The notes under the pieces were generated by a model. It did no database searches. It saw nothing but the letters and a program-made list of their open reading frames with translations, and had not been told where the DNA came from. This document shows positions 1 through 10,871 of a stretch of DNA of 64,000 nt, piece by piece. Numbering within the stretch: position 1 is the stretch's first letter; each line of letters starts with the position of its first letter. The position numbers and the translations under genes were made by a program. The DNA is from Jacaranda mimosifolia (Eukaryota; Streptophyta; Magnoliopsida; Lamiales; Bignoniaceae), in the NCBI GenBank assembly GCA_018894105.1, contig CM032117.1:32840501-32904500 (forward strand), given 5' to 3'.

Positions 1-447
1 GATGTCGCCTCCATCAATGATCTCCCGGATCAAATGATATCGCCTCAATATGTGCTTGGATCGCTGATGAGATCTAGGCTCTTTTGCTTGCACAACTACC
101 CCATTGTTGTCATAGAAGAAAACTACTGGCTCAACAATGCTAGGCACTACATTCATCTCTTGCATGAAGTTTTTCATCCAAACACCTTGCTTCATAGCTT
201 CTGAAGCCGCAATATATTCTACCTCTGTGGTAGAGTCAGTCGTGGTGTCTTGTTTGTAACTCTTCCAACTCACCACGCCACCATTGAGGTAACATACGAA
301 TCCATAAGTGGATTTTAGGTCATCCACATCGAATTAGAAACTTGAATCCAAAAACCCCTCTAGTTTCAATTCTCCACCTCTGCAAACTAAAAACAAGTCC
401 TTAGTCCTTCTCAAGTACTTAAGGATTGCTATTACACTATCCAGTGA
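1..447 (-). pseudogene. RNase H remnant of A1, C-terminus cut by window edge
   Basis: The minus frame from about 327 down to 1 reads the copia RNase H motifs KST.GFV, DSTTEVEY and the start of the FYDNNG block. Upstream (334-516) lies the N-terminal strand with LDSSF, which holds the first acidic residue. A TAA at 334-336 separates the two; the related B copies read CAA (Gln) there, so this is a nonsense change. The C-terminal part seen in A2 (8009-8131) is outside the window. Confidence 0.85.
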
Positions 448-1567
448 ATTTCGATGGGATTGGATTGGAAATGGCTCGTAACACTTAGAGCATGTGCCAC
501 ATCCGGTCTTATACATTGAACTGCATACACTATGTTCCCAATAGTAGAGGCATAAGGTATGTGGGACATTCTTTGTCTCTCGTCGTTTGTCTTAGGGGCC
601 ATAGACTTAAAGAGACGAATGCTATGTCCTGGAGAAATGAATCCCCTTTTGGATTCTTCCATACTAAACATGTTTAGTATCTTGTCAATGTATTGGGTTT
701 AGGATAGCCCCAGCATCCTTCTAGATCTATCTCTATAGATACGTATTCCCAATACGTAGGATGTTTCTCCCAAATTCTTCATGGAGAATTAAGTAGATAA
801 CCATGCTTTAGTACACTCTAACATTCCTATGTCATTCGCAATGAGAATGATGTTATCGATATAAAGCACAATAAACTGTATACTACTCCCACTAGCCTTA
901 TATACATATATAGTTCATACACATTTTTGATAAAGCCAAACGATTTGACTGTCTTATGAAAATGTATGTTCCAACTTCGGGACACTTATCTGAGTCCATA
1001 GATAGATCTTTGGAGTTTGCAAACCTTTTGCTCACTCTCTTTGGATGTAAAACCTTGTGGTTGCTCCATGTAGATTTCTTCTTCAATGTCTCCATTGAGG
1101 AAAGCGGTTTTCACATCTATTTTCCATATCTCATAGTCATAATATGCGGCTATGGTAAGTAGAATCCGAATGGATTTAGGTATTGCAATCGATGAAATGG
1201 TTTCCTCGAAATTGATACTAGGCCTTTGAGTGTAACCTTTTGCCACTAGTCGCGCCTTAAAAGTCACAATTTCTCCATCAACTCCTAGCTTTCACTTATA
1301 GATACACTTGCAACCAATGGAAACTATTCCCTTTGGTGAATCTACCAAAGTCCATAATTTATTGGAGTACATGGAGTCCATTTCGAATTTCATGGCATCT
1401 TGCCAATGTCCCGAGTCTATGTCTAACATAGCTTCCTCATAGGTCTTCGGATCATTATCCGATTGGCCCATCTCATGAAGGAATCCGAACCTTTTAGGTT
1501 GCTTTTTGATTTGGTCCGACCTTCTAGGAAAATGTTTGTAAGGCTCTTGTTGCTCATTTATTTCCAC
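432..1567 (-). pseudogene. Reverse transcriptase (copia RVT_2) pseudogene, A1
   Basis: Fragments of copia RT read downwards from 1567. The N-terminal AM..EM.SMYSN..WTLV block (1567-1292) ends in a stop just after CIYK. The fingers/palm block with KARLVAKGYTQR and the catalytic DVKTAFLNG (1267-986) ends in a stop after IYGLR. The YVDD box (852-863) reads YIDN, so one catalytic Asp is lost. A connection segment with RPDVAHALSV (671-432) follows in another frame. The same lesions occur in A2-A5. Confidence 0.9.
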
Positions 1568-2740
1568 CGCTTATGGGATTTCATGATCATCTTGAACTTT
1601 ATCAAGTTCAACAACAACGTCATTTCTATCTAATAGAAATTACTTTTCCAAAAAGGTGGCTTCCTTGAACAAACACTTTTTGTTCCAAGGGATCATAGAA
1701 GTAATAACCCATAGACTCTCTTGGATATTCCACAAATTTGCACAAGGTGGATCTACTATTCAACTTATCTCCCACTGTCTGTCTCACGTAGGTGGGAGAT
1801 CCTCAAACCTAATAGTATTGGTCAGAGGGTGCTTTGTCATGCCACATCTCATGCGGTGTTTTTGGCACCGACTTTGAAGGTACTATATTTAGTAGCTTCA
1901 CCGCCGTTTGTAAAGCGTATCCCCAAAAGGATATGGTCACATCGAAAAAGTTTATCATGGAACGTAACATGTCTAACAAAGTACGGTTTCTCCCTTTGGC
2001 TATTCTATTGTGTTGGGGTGTGCTGGGTGGAGTCTATTGTGAGAGAATCCCATTCTCTCTTACATAATCCAAGAACTCGGTACTTGAGTATTCTTTTCCT
2101 CGATCCGATCAAAGAGCTTTAATACTAAGTCACTTTTGCTTTTCCACTTTATTCCTATACCCTTTGAACTTTTCAAATGCCTGGAATTTGTACTTCATAA
2201 GATACATATATCCGAATCGACTATAATCATCGGTAAAGGTGATGAAGTAGGAATAGCCTCCTCTGCACTAACTCTTAGTGGTCCACATACATCCGTATGG
2301 ATCAAATCCAAAGGATTTGTGGTACGCTCCGTTTATCTTACAAAAGGACCCTTGGTCATTTTTCCCTTTAAACAAGATTCACAAGTAGGAAGTTCCTCAA
2401 TGCCACTAATATTTAGTGCTTTGAGAGCTTCTAACTTGTTCATCCAATTTTTAGAAATATGCCCAAGTCTTGCATGCCAAAGAATGGCATTTTCTTGGTT
2501 ATCTAATTTCCTTTTACTTGATTGAATATGCATTAGCGAAGGTTGGGAATCTAGTATATATAATCCATTAACCAATGTACCTTGTGCAATTAAAGAACTA
2601 TTCTTTAATGCTTTCAATACACCATTTGATATAGAAAAATTAAATGCTTCATTATCAAGAAAGGGTATCGAAACAATGTTCTTAACAAGTTGGGGTACAT
2701 AATAACAAGGATTTAACTTAATATAAGCATTCCCTAAGTC
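1568..2740 (-). pseudogene. Integrase and pre-integrase zinc domain pseudogene, A1
   Basis: The pre-integrase block (2617-2333) keeps the HHCC zinc-finger pattern: WHARLGH, then CESC. It ends in a stop after GPFVR. The integrase core continues in shifted frames: HTDVCG and FTDDYSRFGY carry the two aspartates but in different frames. The catalytic Glu of the usual ER.NRT motif is replaced by Lys (AKGRNRT). Two further stops, TAG then TGA, lie around 1790-1815. No integrase activity is possible. Confidence 0.82.
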
Positions 2741-3754
2741 TAACTTTACCTCGCCTTAGATGGTGGCAGCAACTTTTGCTCCATTTTCGAGGCGGAGGAT
2801 CATACCTCATTCAAGTACACTCTTTCTTCTTTCCATCCCTTATAACAAATTACAAAGGTGAGAACCACATGCGATATCAAATACCCATGCCAAAGAATTA
2901 GTTGTTAAATGCATTTCAATGAAGTAAATACCCTTCCCAAGGAGGGCAAGGTATTCTTTGCAATTTCTTTTCCAATGCCCCTTTTTTGCCACAGTAGAAA
3001 CAAGATGCATTGGTTTTGTCATCTTTCTTTTTCTTAGCTCCCCTTGAACCCTTTAACAGTTGCTTTCCATTTGAGGAGGAAATTTTCTTCCTTTTATCTC
3101 CCTTTCTTAGACCCCTAGGGCCCTTTGACTTAGAGGTAGAAGCAAACATAAGAGGCTTTTCCTTTTTCGTAGTTGCCCCAGCAGTTACAAGCATGTTCAC
3201 CAATTCATTAATCATAACCTCTTGCTAGGACTTATTGAAGTTCATAACGAATTGGTCAAACAAAGGGGGCAATGATTGGAGGATCAAATCCATGTAAAGG
3301 TCATTGTCCATGACCACATCAAGTTGTCCAAGCTTCTCAATGATCCCTATCATCATAAGGCCGTGAGTATGGACATTAGCACCCTTACCCATCCATGTTC
3401 TGAAGAGTTCCTCTGACAAAGCAAACCTTTCATGTCGAGTTTGGACACCGTACAACTCTTGTTGGTGTTTATAGATCTTACATATCTCATATGCTCGTGA
3501 GTCTTTCGAAGCTCATTAGTCATGGAAGCCATTGTGAAGCATCTTACTTGTAGATTATCATCCACAAGTTTAGCAAACACTTCGCGTGCCTCATTGGTGG
3601 CATCATCACCCAATGTGTCCGGCGGACATTGATCAAGAACGTAAGTCCTCTTTTCGAAGTCAAGAATGATTTTAAGGTTCCTTAACCAATCTTGGAAGTT
3701 AGGCCAAGTTAGCTTATTGGTTTCCAAAATATTTGCGAGTGGATTTTTAACCAT
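2741..3754 (-). pseudogene. gag and protease pseudogene, A1
   Basis: Gag starts at the ATG of 3752-3754 (MVKNPLANILETNKLT, a copia gag N-terminus with NKLT..NF.DWLRNL). A frameshift near 3480 moves it to the frame of 3455-3225, which ends in TAG. The next segment has a basic KSKGPRGLRKGDK linker and a CCHC knuckle starting CFYCGKK. A +1 G in an A6G4 run near 2982 shifts the frame inside the knuckle. Protease follows with DIACGSH where the aspartic-protease D[TS]G is expected, so the active site is altered. Confidence 0.88.
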
Positions 3755-5730
3755 TTTCTTTGTTTGAAGATTTCAAAAATCTACAAGAGGCGAAAAAAGA
3801 GTACAAGCATATGATTGAATCAGTGATATTGCAAAAAACATGTTCATGGTCTTTCAAGCATGTTTTTTCTCCATCTCTTTTATCAAATCCTTCACCCCTC
3901 AAAAGAATTTAGGAAATCTGATTTCCTAGTGAGAATCAAGATCCTAAGGACTTGTAAGTAGACCCACGACTCGTGAGACATCCATAAACAATCGAAAGGT
4001 AAGCAACTTTTGCTAACTGCATCTCATGCAATCATTGATATATTTTGCCTCTCTTTTCATGTGGACCCACAACTCGTGAGACGTCCACACTACTAGGTGT
4101 TAAGTCGGACCTACCAATAAAGCTTTGATTCGAGATTGGCACCACGACATCCCACGATTCGTGTGCCTATGCAAACTCGTGTGACAATGCATAGGCATTC
4201 TCAAATCAAAGGTGCATCATATGCTAAGTATATGGCCATAGCTTTCTACTATAAGTGTGACCTACGACTCGCGAGACATCACACAAACAATGGTAGCATC
4301 ATCGTGCCACATACTATTGGTAGAAGGCATGGATTAATTAAAGCTCTTTTAATATTATATCCATTTTGACTTGCTATTTGAAAGCACTTAGACATTCTAA
4401 ATAGAGGGTTTTTTTCTTGCAAAGATCTCATCATTTTATCTTCTTATTTAGATTTTCTATATCCTAACCATGCATCTCATACATTAATAGGATGTGGAAA
4501 GTATAAATAAGTAAATGCGCCTAGCATGCTCTTATGATGGGATGACCATGAGCCTAACCAAGTAGTGCACTTAGAGCTATAGGTGCACCACCTAGTTGAT
4601 TTTAAGTGGGCTGATTAAATCTATCTATTACATTAGTGTACCCCATACATTAATGGGTGTTCAAAAGTCTCCATGCCTCCAATGGCCCTTTTTGCTCCAT
4701 GCAATACTTACGTGAGAAAGAAATCATCACTCCTAGTGATTATACTCCCATAACTTTTATAAGATAGAACAAAAAGAGGCATGCAAGCCCCTATTTAATA
4801 TAACCCTTTTCAACAACTTGAAACAAATAAAATCAATATTAAAGACTCATGATCATCCCCATTCATTCATCATCCATTCAACAATTAAATGAACAATAAA
4901 TAAATCTTGAATTAATAATTAATTCCAACAATTAAATGCTTATCTCATAAACAAATAATTAGCCAAGCATAACTTTTATGCTATAAATTGAAGATTAACT
5001 TTAACCAATTTTTAAAAGCATTCAAAAATGTCAAATATAATTTTGAGACCTTGCACAACATTTGTGCATCCAATACATGTGACTTAAAATTATTTTGGTT
5101 ATCAAATGAGCCCAAATAATGGCTCAAAACTAGCCAAACATAAAACTAGTCACTGTCCGGCCGAGCGTGCACGCAGCTGGGCTGTGACTCTCGATCACTG
5201 CCCCGCTAGTGTGTGCGCCTGACTCGGCAGTTGTTCTGTTTTTGGGTTGTGGCCCAAACTTTTATGCATCAAAAATTTTGGAGCACATCCTAAATATTAA
5301 ATCTCACATTATGGATGAATTTTCAGATTCAAAACACCTTTTAAAAATGAAAATTCAAGTGCTCAAACATGCTTCCAAAAACTAGTTTAAGTAAGAATCA
5401 TATTCTTAAAAATCTCCAACAAAACTCCAATCAAATTGGATCAAAAAATGACCAAAACATCTTAAGGCCAATCAACACATGCTATATCAACATATAACAT
5501 CAATTAATGCCAAATCAACAATCATAATCAATAGGTATGAATTAAAACATACCAATACATGAATCAACACTTAAAACACATATTAGCATGCTTTTAATTC
5601 ATCAATCAAGGAGCCAAATACAACATCATCCAAATGCTCTAATTCATCAATTGAATCGAGAATTTGATGATATAGATTAATCCATCACATGAATCAATCT
5701 CACAAAAAATCCAAATCTAAGCACGAATTA
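3755..5730 (-). other. Long 5' leader of A1 (PBS to gag)
   Basis: About 1.98 kb lies between the PBS and the gag ATG, very long for a copia element. There is no convincing coding sequence. It holds four imperfect copies of a motif like acgactcgtgagacatc (3962-4282), a GC-rich island at 5154-5240 with the palindrome gcgtgcacgc (5165-5174), and AT-rich filler. The layout is matched by the B leaders with diverged sequence. Confidence 0.75.
3962..4282. repeat. Dispersed leader motif, four copies (A1)
   Basis: Imperfect copies of acgactcgtgagacatc at about 3966-3982, 4069-4085, 4151-4188 (two degenerate copies) and 4263-4279, spaced about 80-110 bp. Present in all A leaders and, diverged, in B leaders. 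Confidence 0.6.
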
Positions 5731-5743
5731 GGCTCCGATACCA
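5731..5743 (-). other. Primer binding site (tRNA-iMet type), A1
   Basis: Minus strand TGGTATCGGAGCC is complementary to the 3' end of plant initiator-Met tRNA, with one change from the usual TGGTATCAGAGCC. It lies 2 nt inside the LTR edge, which fixes the direction of the element and the LTR/leader border. Confidence 0.85.
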
Positions 5744-6348
5744 CTTGAAAGTAAGTAAGGCACTAGGATTCAATAATAAAACTTCAAAAGCATAAATAAA
5801 CTAGAGCTCACAAGAAATCAAGGATCTAAACATGCTTTAGGATTCAGATTTGGTTGAAGAGTTACCTTAAGAGCTTAAATCCAAAGGTAGGTTGAAGAAC
5901 TTCTTATTCAAATAGAATATGCCAGACAGTGGCGCAGCTGGAATCAATAAATTTTTGACCAATTCAGAACTCTCCAAAAATGCTGAAAAACTTCCAGTAG
6001 ATGGTCTACACCTTGAGGAAATTGTGGGAACAAGTTTCAACTCGAAACTCCATCCGGATCTCCTGGAATAAAATCGACAAGAGACTGGTCTCGCAGGTGG
6101 ATCTCCAAAGGCTTCAAATCATTTGTTTTGCCACTATCAAAATGATCAACACACCAATCCAAATCCTACTACTCCTCACTTTTAGCTGGAGAAAGAGAGA
6201 AGAATTGAGAGGGAAGTGGCCAATTTTTGGGTAGAGAGAAGAAGAAGAAGAAGGTGATCTTCAACACATGAATGCACACTTTGAAAATGGAGGGGAAAGT
6301 GAGAATCTAATTCTTCACTTGCAAGATATGTGTGTTGCTACCGCCTAA

Positions 6349-6368
6349 CTCTATATCTATATATATAG
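6349..6368 (-). promoter_or_regulatory. LTR-A TATA region
   Basis: An alternating T/A core (minus strand CTATATATATAG followed by ATATAGAG) lies about 1.6 kb from the U3 end and 0.6 kb from the PBS, the expected place for a retrotransposon core promoter firing on the minus strand. Equivalent sites: 14480-14499, 22611-22630, 39825-39844 and 57041-57060. No transcript evidence is available here. Confidence 0.55.
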
Positions 6369-6618
6369 TGAGGAAGGTGTGATGCCAAGGTGGCATCACA
6401 GCTTACTCAAGGAGGGGGGACCGCCAACCAAATCATGCATGCTTAGTTGGCAAATTCAAATCTAATTTGAATTTGTGTGTATTTGAATTACATTTGAAAT
6501 CTAATTTTAAATTAATTAAATGTCACACCAAAATGATCCTATCATTTGAATTTTCCCTCCAAAGAATATTCTCCTCATTAATTCAATTAAAAAATTTAAT
6601 TTAATTAATTAATGATTG

Positions 6619-6790
6619 ACTTAACTCTTAAGTCAACTAGCTTAACTCTTTAAGCCTGATTTTGTTAACTTAACTCTTTAAGTTAACTTGATCAATTGAT
6701 GGTCATACGGCACCATATAATTAACTCTTTAATTGTTGATCTAATTTAACTCCTTAAATTAGTTGATCAATTTAACACTTAAATTAATCA
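6619..6790. repeat. AT-rich ttaactcttt array in LTR-A U3
   Basis: About six spaced copies of ttaactcttt/taa-like motifs, including a perfect stem gttaacttaa/ttaagttaac with a 4-nt loop (6664-6687). It lies about 250-420 bp upstream of the TATA region in the direction of transcription, so an enhancer role is possible but unproven. Confidence 0.55.
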
Positions 6791-7991
6791 AACCAAAATT
6801 GACCTTAATTTTTAATCACCCAAAATCGGTCTCCAAGGAGAGAGTTTTCTAACTCTTAGAAAGTTCCTCCATTACTTATGAAATGTAATTGGCTTTTGTG
6901 TGTGAACCAATAGGTTCTACCATTCATTGGACATGGTCTCACAACTCCTTGTGACTTTTGAATATCATATATTCATTTTAGTTTAATTAAACTTCTTTAA
7001 ACTAATTGACTCAATTCAATTAATCTTCATTAATTGACGAGTACCCAATATCCATGGTTGATGTCCAACCTCAAGCCCATGGAGCCAAACTAATTGGCAG
7101 AAATGAATGCTTTTGGAGAACCATCATAGCTCTATGTGTCCATGCAAATACGGTCCTTCCGTCTCCTGTCTCCCAAAACAGGCCTAGGGCAAGGTATTTG
7201 TCGGCACCCTAATAGCCTCAATACTACGTCTCTATCCCCAATGTTCGATTCCACTTTATAACCTCATCTTTGGAAAACTCTTTTCTAAATTTTCATACTA
7301 CCTTGCACAAGGATTTCTTAGAATCGATCATTATAGAACACATAGGAGATGTACTCGTCCTTCAAAAAGATGAGGAGTCAAATTCCATATTGGATCTCAC
7401 AAACCTCCATATCTAAGTAGCTCATGCCCAATCACCACCCGAATGGCCCGCTAAGTGACTAGGTAGGAGTCAAAGCGCGACGACCTAAGCATAAGTTTAC
7501 CATAGATCCTCAGGTCAAAGGACTAAGTATTTGCACTAGCATAAGTGGAAGAATTTGCCACTACCGACTTGCCATTCTGGCCATCTAGTAGATTCTCCAT
7601 GGGTCTTCAGTGCCTTGCTCCCTAACAAGCACCTACTGACATGCATCCACATCTCATATGAGATTGCCCATGGAATGGAGCAATATCCAACTCCTTGGAT
7701 CTATGCATTGTTAGTGCAAGTCTATCCGAATCTTAGATGCCCTATCTCATAAGATCCTTTAACTTGGAAGATTTAAGATCATGACCGTGTAAGACTTATT
7801 CCATGATCACCACCTAATGCATGACCAAGTTCCGTAGTCTAAAGTGATCTAAGGGCTTCAACCAAATGCTAGTGAAGTGAATATAAGCATAAGATGAAGA
7901 TGGCATATTATTAATATCAGTCAATCAAGATTGTATCACAAGTGAAATAGTTTACAATGCTAATCTAATTGGCTTGCTGGGCACTATTCCA

Positions 7992-8005
7992 AAAATCTTT
8001 CACTT
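7992..8005 (-). other. Polypurine tract candidate, A2
   Basis: Minus strand AAGTGAAAGATTTT lies directly between the RNase H stop codon (8009-8011) and the LTR start. Its position is right for plus-strand priming, but the purine run is short and broken by T residues. Equivalents lie just after 16122, 33336 and 50549. Confidence 0.5.
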
Positions 8006-8008
8006 GCC

Positions 8009-8578
8009 TTAAAGCCAATTCACCATAGCCTTAAGACCTATATTCTCAAGATGTCCTTCAAAGACCTTTTGCGATATGGGTTTAGTAAGTGGATTTGCTA
8101 TATTCTCTACCGAGGAAACTCTCTCTATTTGGATGTCGCCTCCATCAATGATCTCCCGGATCAAATGATATCGCCTCAATATGTGCTTGGATCGCTGATG
8201 AGATCTAGGCTCTTTTGCTTGCACAACTACCCCATTGTTGTCATAGAAGAAAACTACTGGCTCAACAATGCTAGGCACTACATTCATCTCTTGCATGAAG
8301 TTTTTCATCCAAACACCTTGCTTCATAGCTTCTGAAGCCGCAATATATTCTACCTCTGTGGTAGAGTCAGTCGTGGTGTCTTGTTTGTAACTCTTCCAAC
8401 TCACCACGCCACCATTGAGGTAACATACGAATCCATAAGTGGATTTTAGGTCATCCACATCGAATTAGAAACTTGAATCCAAAAACCCCTCTAGTTTCAA
8501 TTCTCCACCTCTGCAAACTAAAAACAAGTCCTTAGTCCTTCTCAAGTACTTAAGGATTGCTATTACACTATCCAGTGA
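8009..8578 (-). pseudogene. RNase H remnant, A2
   Basis: An open frame of 149 codons (8458-8009) covers most of copia RNase H: DDLKST, DSTTEVEYIAASEA (catalytic Glu), FYDNNG (catalytic Asp), and the conserved tail SHQRSKHILRRYHLIRE and NPLTKP before the natural stop. Its first codon is GTG inside the conserved VDDLKST block, so it is not a true start. TAA at 8465-8467 separates it from the upstream LDSSF strand (first catalytic Asp, 8467-8647). A frameshift near 8575 separates that strand from RT. This is the best preserved domain of A. Confidence 0.88.
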
Positions 8579-9698
8579 ATTTCGATGGGATTGGATTGGA
8601 AATGGCTCGTAACACTTAGAGCATGTGCCACATCCGGTCTTATACATTGAACTGCATACACTATGTTCCCAATAGTAGAGGCATAAGGTATGTGGGACAT
8701 TCTTTGTCTCTCGTCGTTTGTCTTAGGGGCCATAGACTTAAAGAGACGAATGCTATGTCCTGGAGAAATGAATCCCCTTTTGGATTCTTCCATACTAAAC
8801 ATGTTTAGTATCTTGTCAATGTATTGGGTTTAGGATAGCCCCAGCATCCTTCTAGATCTATCTCTATAGATACGTATTCCCAATACGTAGGATGTTTCTC
8901 CCAAATTCTTCATGGAGAATTAAGTAGATAACCATGCTTTAGTACACTCTAACATTCCTATGTCATTCGCAATGAGAATGATGTTATCGATATAAAGCAC
9001 AATAAACTGTATACTACTCCCACTAGCCTTATATACATATATAGTTCATACACATTTTTGATAAAGCCAAACGATTTGACTGTCTTATGAAAATGTATGT
9101 TCCAACTTCGGGACACTTATCTGAGTCCATAGATAGATCTTTGGAGTTTGCAAACCTTTTGCTCACTCTCTTTGGATGTAAAACCTTGTGGTTGCTCCAT
9201 GTAGATTTCTTCTTCAATGTCTCCATTGAGGAAAGCGGTTTTCACATCTATTTTCCATATCTCATAGTCATAATATGCGGCTATGGTAAGTAGAATCCGA
9301 ATGGATTTAGGTATTGCAATCGATGAAATGGTTTCCTCGAAATTGATACTAGGCCTTTGAGTGTAACCTTTTGCCACTAGTCGCGCCTTAAAAGTCACAA
9401 TTTCTCCATCAACTCCTAGCTTTCACTTATAGATACACTTGCAACCAATGGAAACTATTCCCTTTGGTGAATCTACCAAAGTCCATAATTTATTGGAGTA
9501 CATGGAGTCCATTTCGAATTTCATGGCATCTTGCCAATGTCCCGAGTCTATGTCTAACATAGCTTCCTCATAGGTCTTCGGATCATTATCCGATTGGCCC
9601 ATCTCATGAAGGAATCCGAACCTTTTAGGTTGCTTTTTGATTTGGTCCGACCTTCTAGGAAAATGTTTGTAAGGCTCTTGTTGCTCATTTATTTCCAC
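8563..9698 (-). pseudogene. Reverse transcriptase pseudogene, A2
   Basis: Pieces in order from 9698 down: RT N-terminal block (9698-9423, stop after CIYK); palm block with DVKTAFLNG (9398-9117, stop after IYGLR); YIDN in place of YVDD (8983-8994); then the connection block with RPDVAHALSV (8802-8563). At least two in-frame stops and several frameshifts break it. Frame changes after the palm block are confirmed by the better preserved B copies at 29332-29983. Confidence 0.9.
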
Positions 9699-10871
9699 CG
9701 CTTATGGGATTTCATGATCATCTTGAACTTTATCAAGTTCAACAACAACGTCATTTCTATCTAATAGAAATTACTTTTCCAAAAAGGTGGCTTCCTTGAA
9801 CAAACACTTTTTGTTCCAAGGGATCATAGAAGTAATAACCCATAGACTCTCTTGGATATTCCACAAATTTGCACAAGGTGGATCTACTATTCAACTTATC
9901 TCCCACTGTCTGTCTCACGTAGGTGGGAGATCCTCAAACCTAATAGTATTGGTCAGAGGGTGCTTTGTCATGCCACATCTCATGCGGTGTTTTTGGCACC
10001 GACTTTGAAGGTACTATATTTAGTAGCTTCACCGCCGTTTGTAAAGCGTATCCCCAAAAGGATATGGTCACATCGAAAAAGTTTATCATGGAACGTAACA
10101 TGTCTAACAAAGTACGGTTTCTCCCTTTGGCTATTCTATTGTGTTGGGGTGTGCTGGGTGGAGTCTATTGTGAGAGAATCCCATTCTCTCTTACATAATC
10201 CAAGAACTCGGTACTTGAGTATTCTTTTCCTCGATCCGATCAAAGAGCTTTAATACTAAGTCACTTTTGCTTTTCCACTTTATTCCTATACCCTTTGAAC
10301 TTTTCAAATGCCTGGAATTTGTACTTCATAAGATACATATATCCGAATCGACTATAATCATCGGTAAAGGTGATGAAGTAGGAATAGCCTCCTCTGCACT
10401 AACTCTTAGTGGTCCACATACATCCGTATGGATCAAATCCAAAGGATTTGTGGTACGCTCCGTTTATCTTACAAAAGGACCCTTGGTCATTTTTCCCTTT
10501 AAACAAGATTGACAAGTAGGAAGTTCCTCAATGCCACTAATATTTAGTGCTTTGAGAGCTTCTAACTTGTTCATCCAATTTTTAGAAATATGCCCAAGTC
10601 TTGCATGCCAAAGAATGGCATTTTCTTGGTTATCTAATTTCCTTTTACTTGATTGAATATGCATTAGCGAAGGTTGGGAATCTAGTATATATAATCCATT
10701 AACCAATGTACCTTGTGCAATTAAAGAACTATTCTTTAATGCTTTCAATACACCATTTGATATAGAAAAATTAAATGCTTCATTATCAAGAAAGGGTATC
10801 GAAACAATGTTCTTAACAAGTTGGGGTACATAATAACAAGGATTTAACTTAATATAAGCATTCCCTAAGTC
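9699..10871 (-). pseudogene. Integrase and pre-integrase pseudogene, A2
   Basis: The HHCC-type pre-integrase block is at 10748-10464. A2 alone has G for C at 10511, changing the CESC motif to CQSC while keeping both cysteines. The integrase core is frameshifted between its two aspartate motifs, and the catalytic Glu position is Lys, as in A1. Confidence 0.82.

Larger units (their letters stand above)
1..5745 (-). mobile_element. Copia element A, copy 1 internal region (truncated by window start)
   Basis: This is the internal part of an LTR retrotransposon read on the minus strand: leader, gag, protease, integrase, RT and the start of RNase H. It equals 8132-13876 shifted by exactly 8131 bp. 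The window edge removes the RNase H C-terminus, the polypurine tract and the 3' LTR. Domain order gag-PR-INT-RT-RH identifies Ty1/copia. The copy is non-coding in practice because of many shared stops and frameshifts. Confidence 0.93.
5746..7991 (-). repeat. LTR-A shared by A1 and A2 (2246 bp)
   Basis: Bordered by the PBS at its low-coordinate side (A1 5' LTR) and a weak polypurine tract at its high-coordinate side (A2 3' LTR), so one LTR serves two elements. Plus-strand ends are tgaaag...attcca, i.e. TGGAAT...CTTTCA on the minus strand (borders +/-2 nt). The U3 part holds an AT-rich array of ttaactcttt motifs (6619-6790) with a perfect hairpin (6664-6687), a second hairpin (6379-6399) and a TATA region (6349-6368). 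R-U5 spans roughly 5746-6320. Confidence 0.88.

Noticed and set aside
1656..2525. Plus-strand open frames of 73-133 codons over the integrase region (and the same in other A copies)
   Set aside because: They are antisense to recognisable integrase codons, have no domain of their own and recur only because the units are near-identical.
4136..4369. Plus-strand 77-codon frame in the A leader, with a B counterpart (25864-26091) sharing the C-terminal TIGRRHGLIK stretch
   Set aside because: The shared end reflects DNA homology of the leaders; the rest does not align as protein, and no promoter or start context is visible on that strand.
6001..6234. 77-codon plus-strand frame in LTR-A
   Set aside because: No known domain, lies in R-U5 opposite to transcription, and is kept only because the LTRs are recent copies.
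5746..7991. LTRs interpreted as solo LTRs
   Set aside because: Each lies between a PBS on one side and a polypurine tract (or B coding sequence) on the other, so they are shared or terminal LTRs of adjacent elements.
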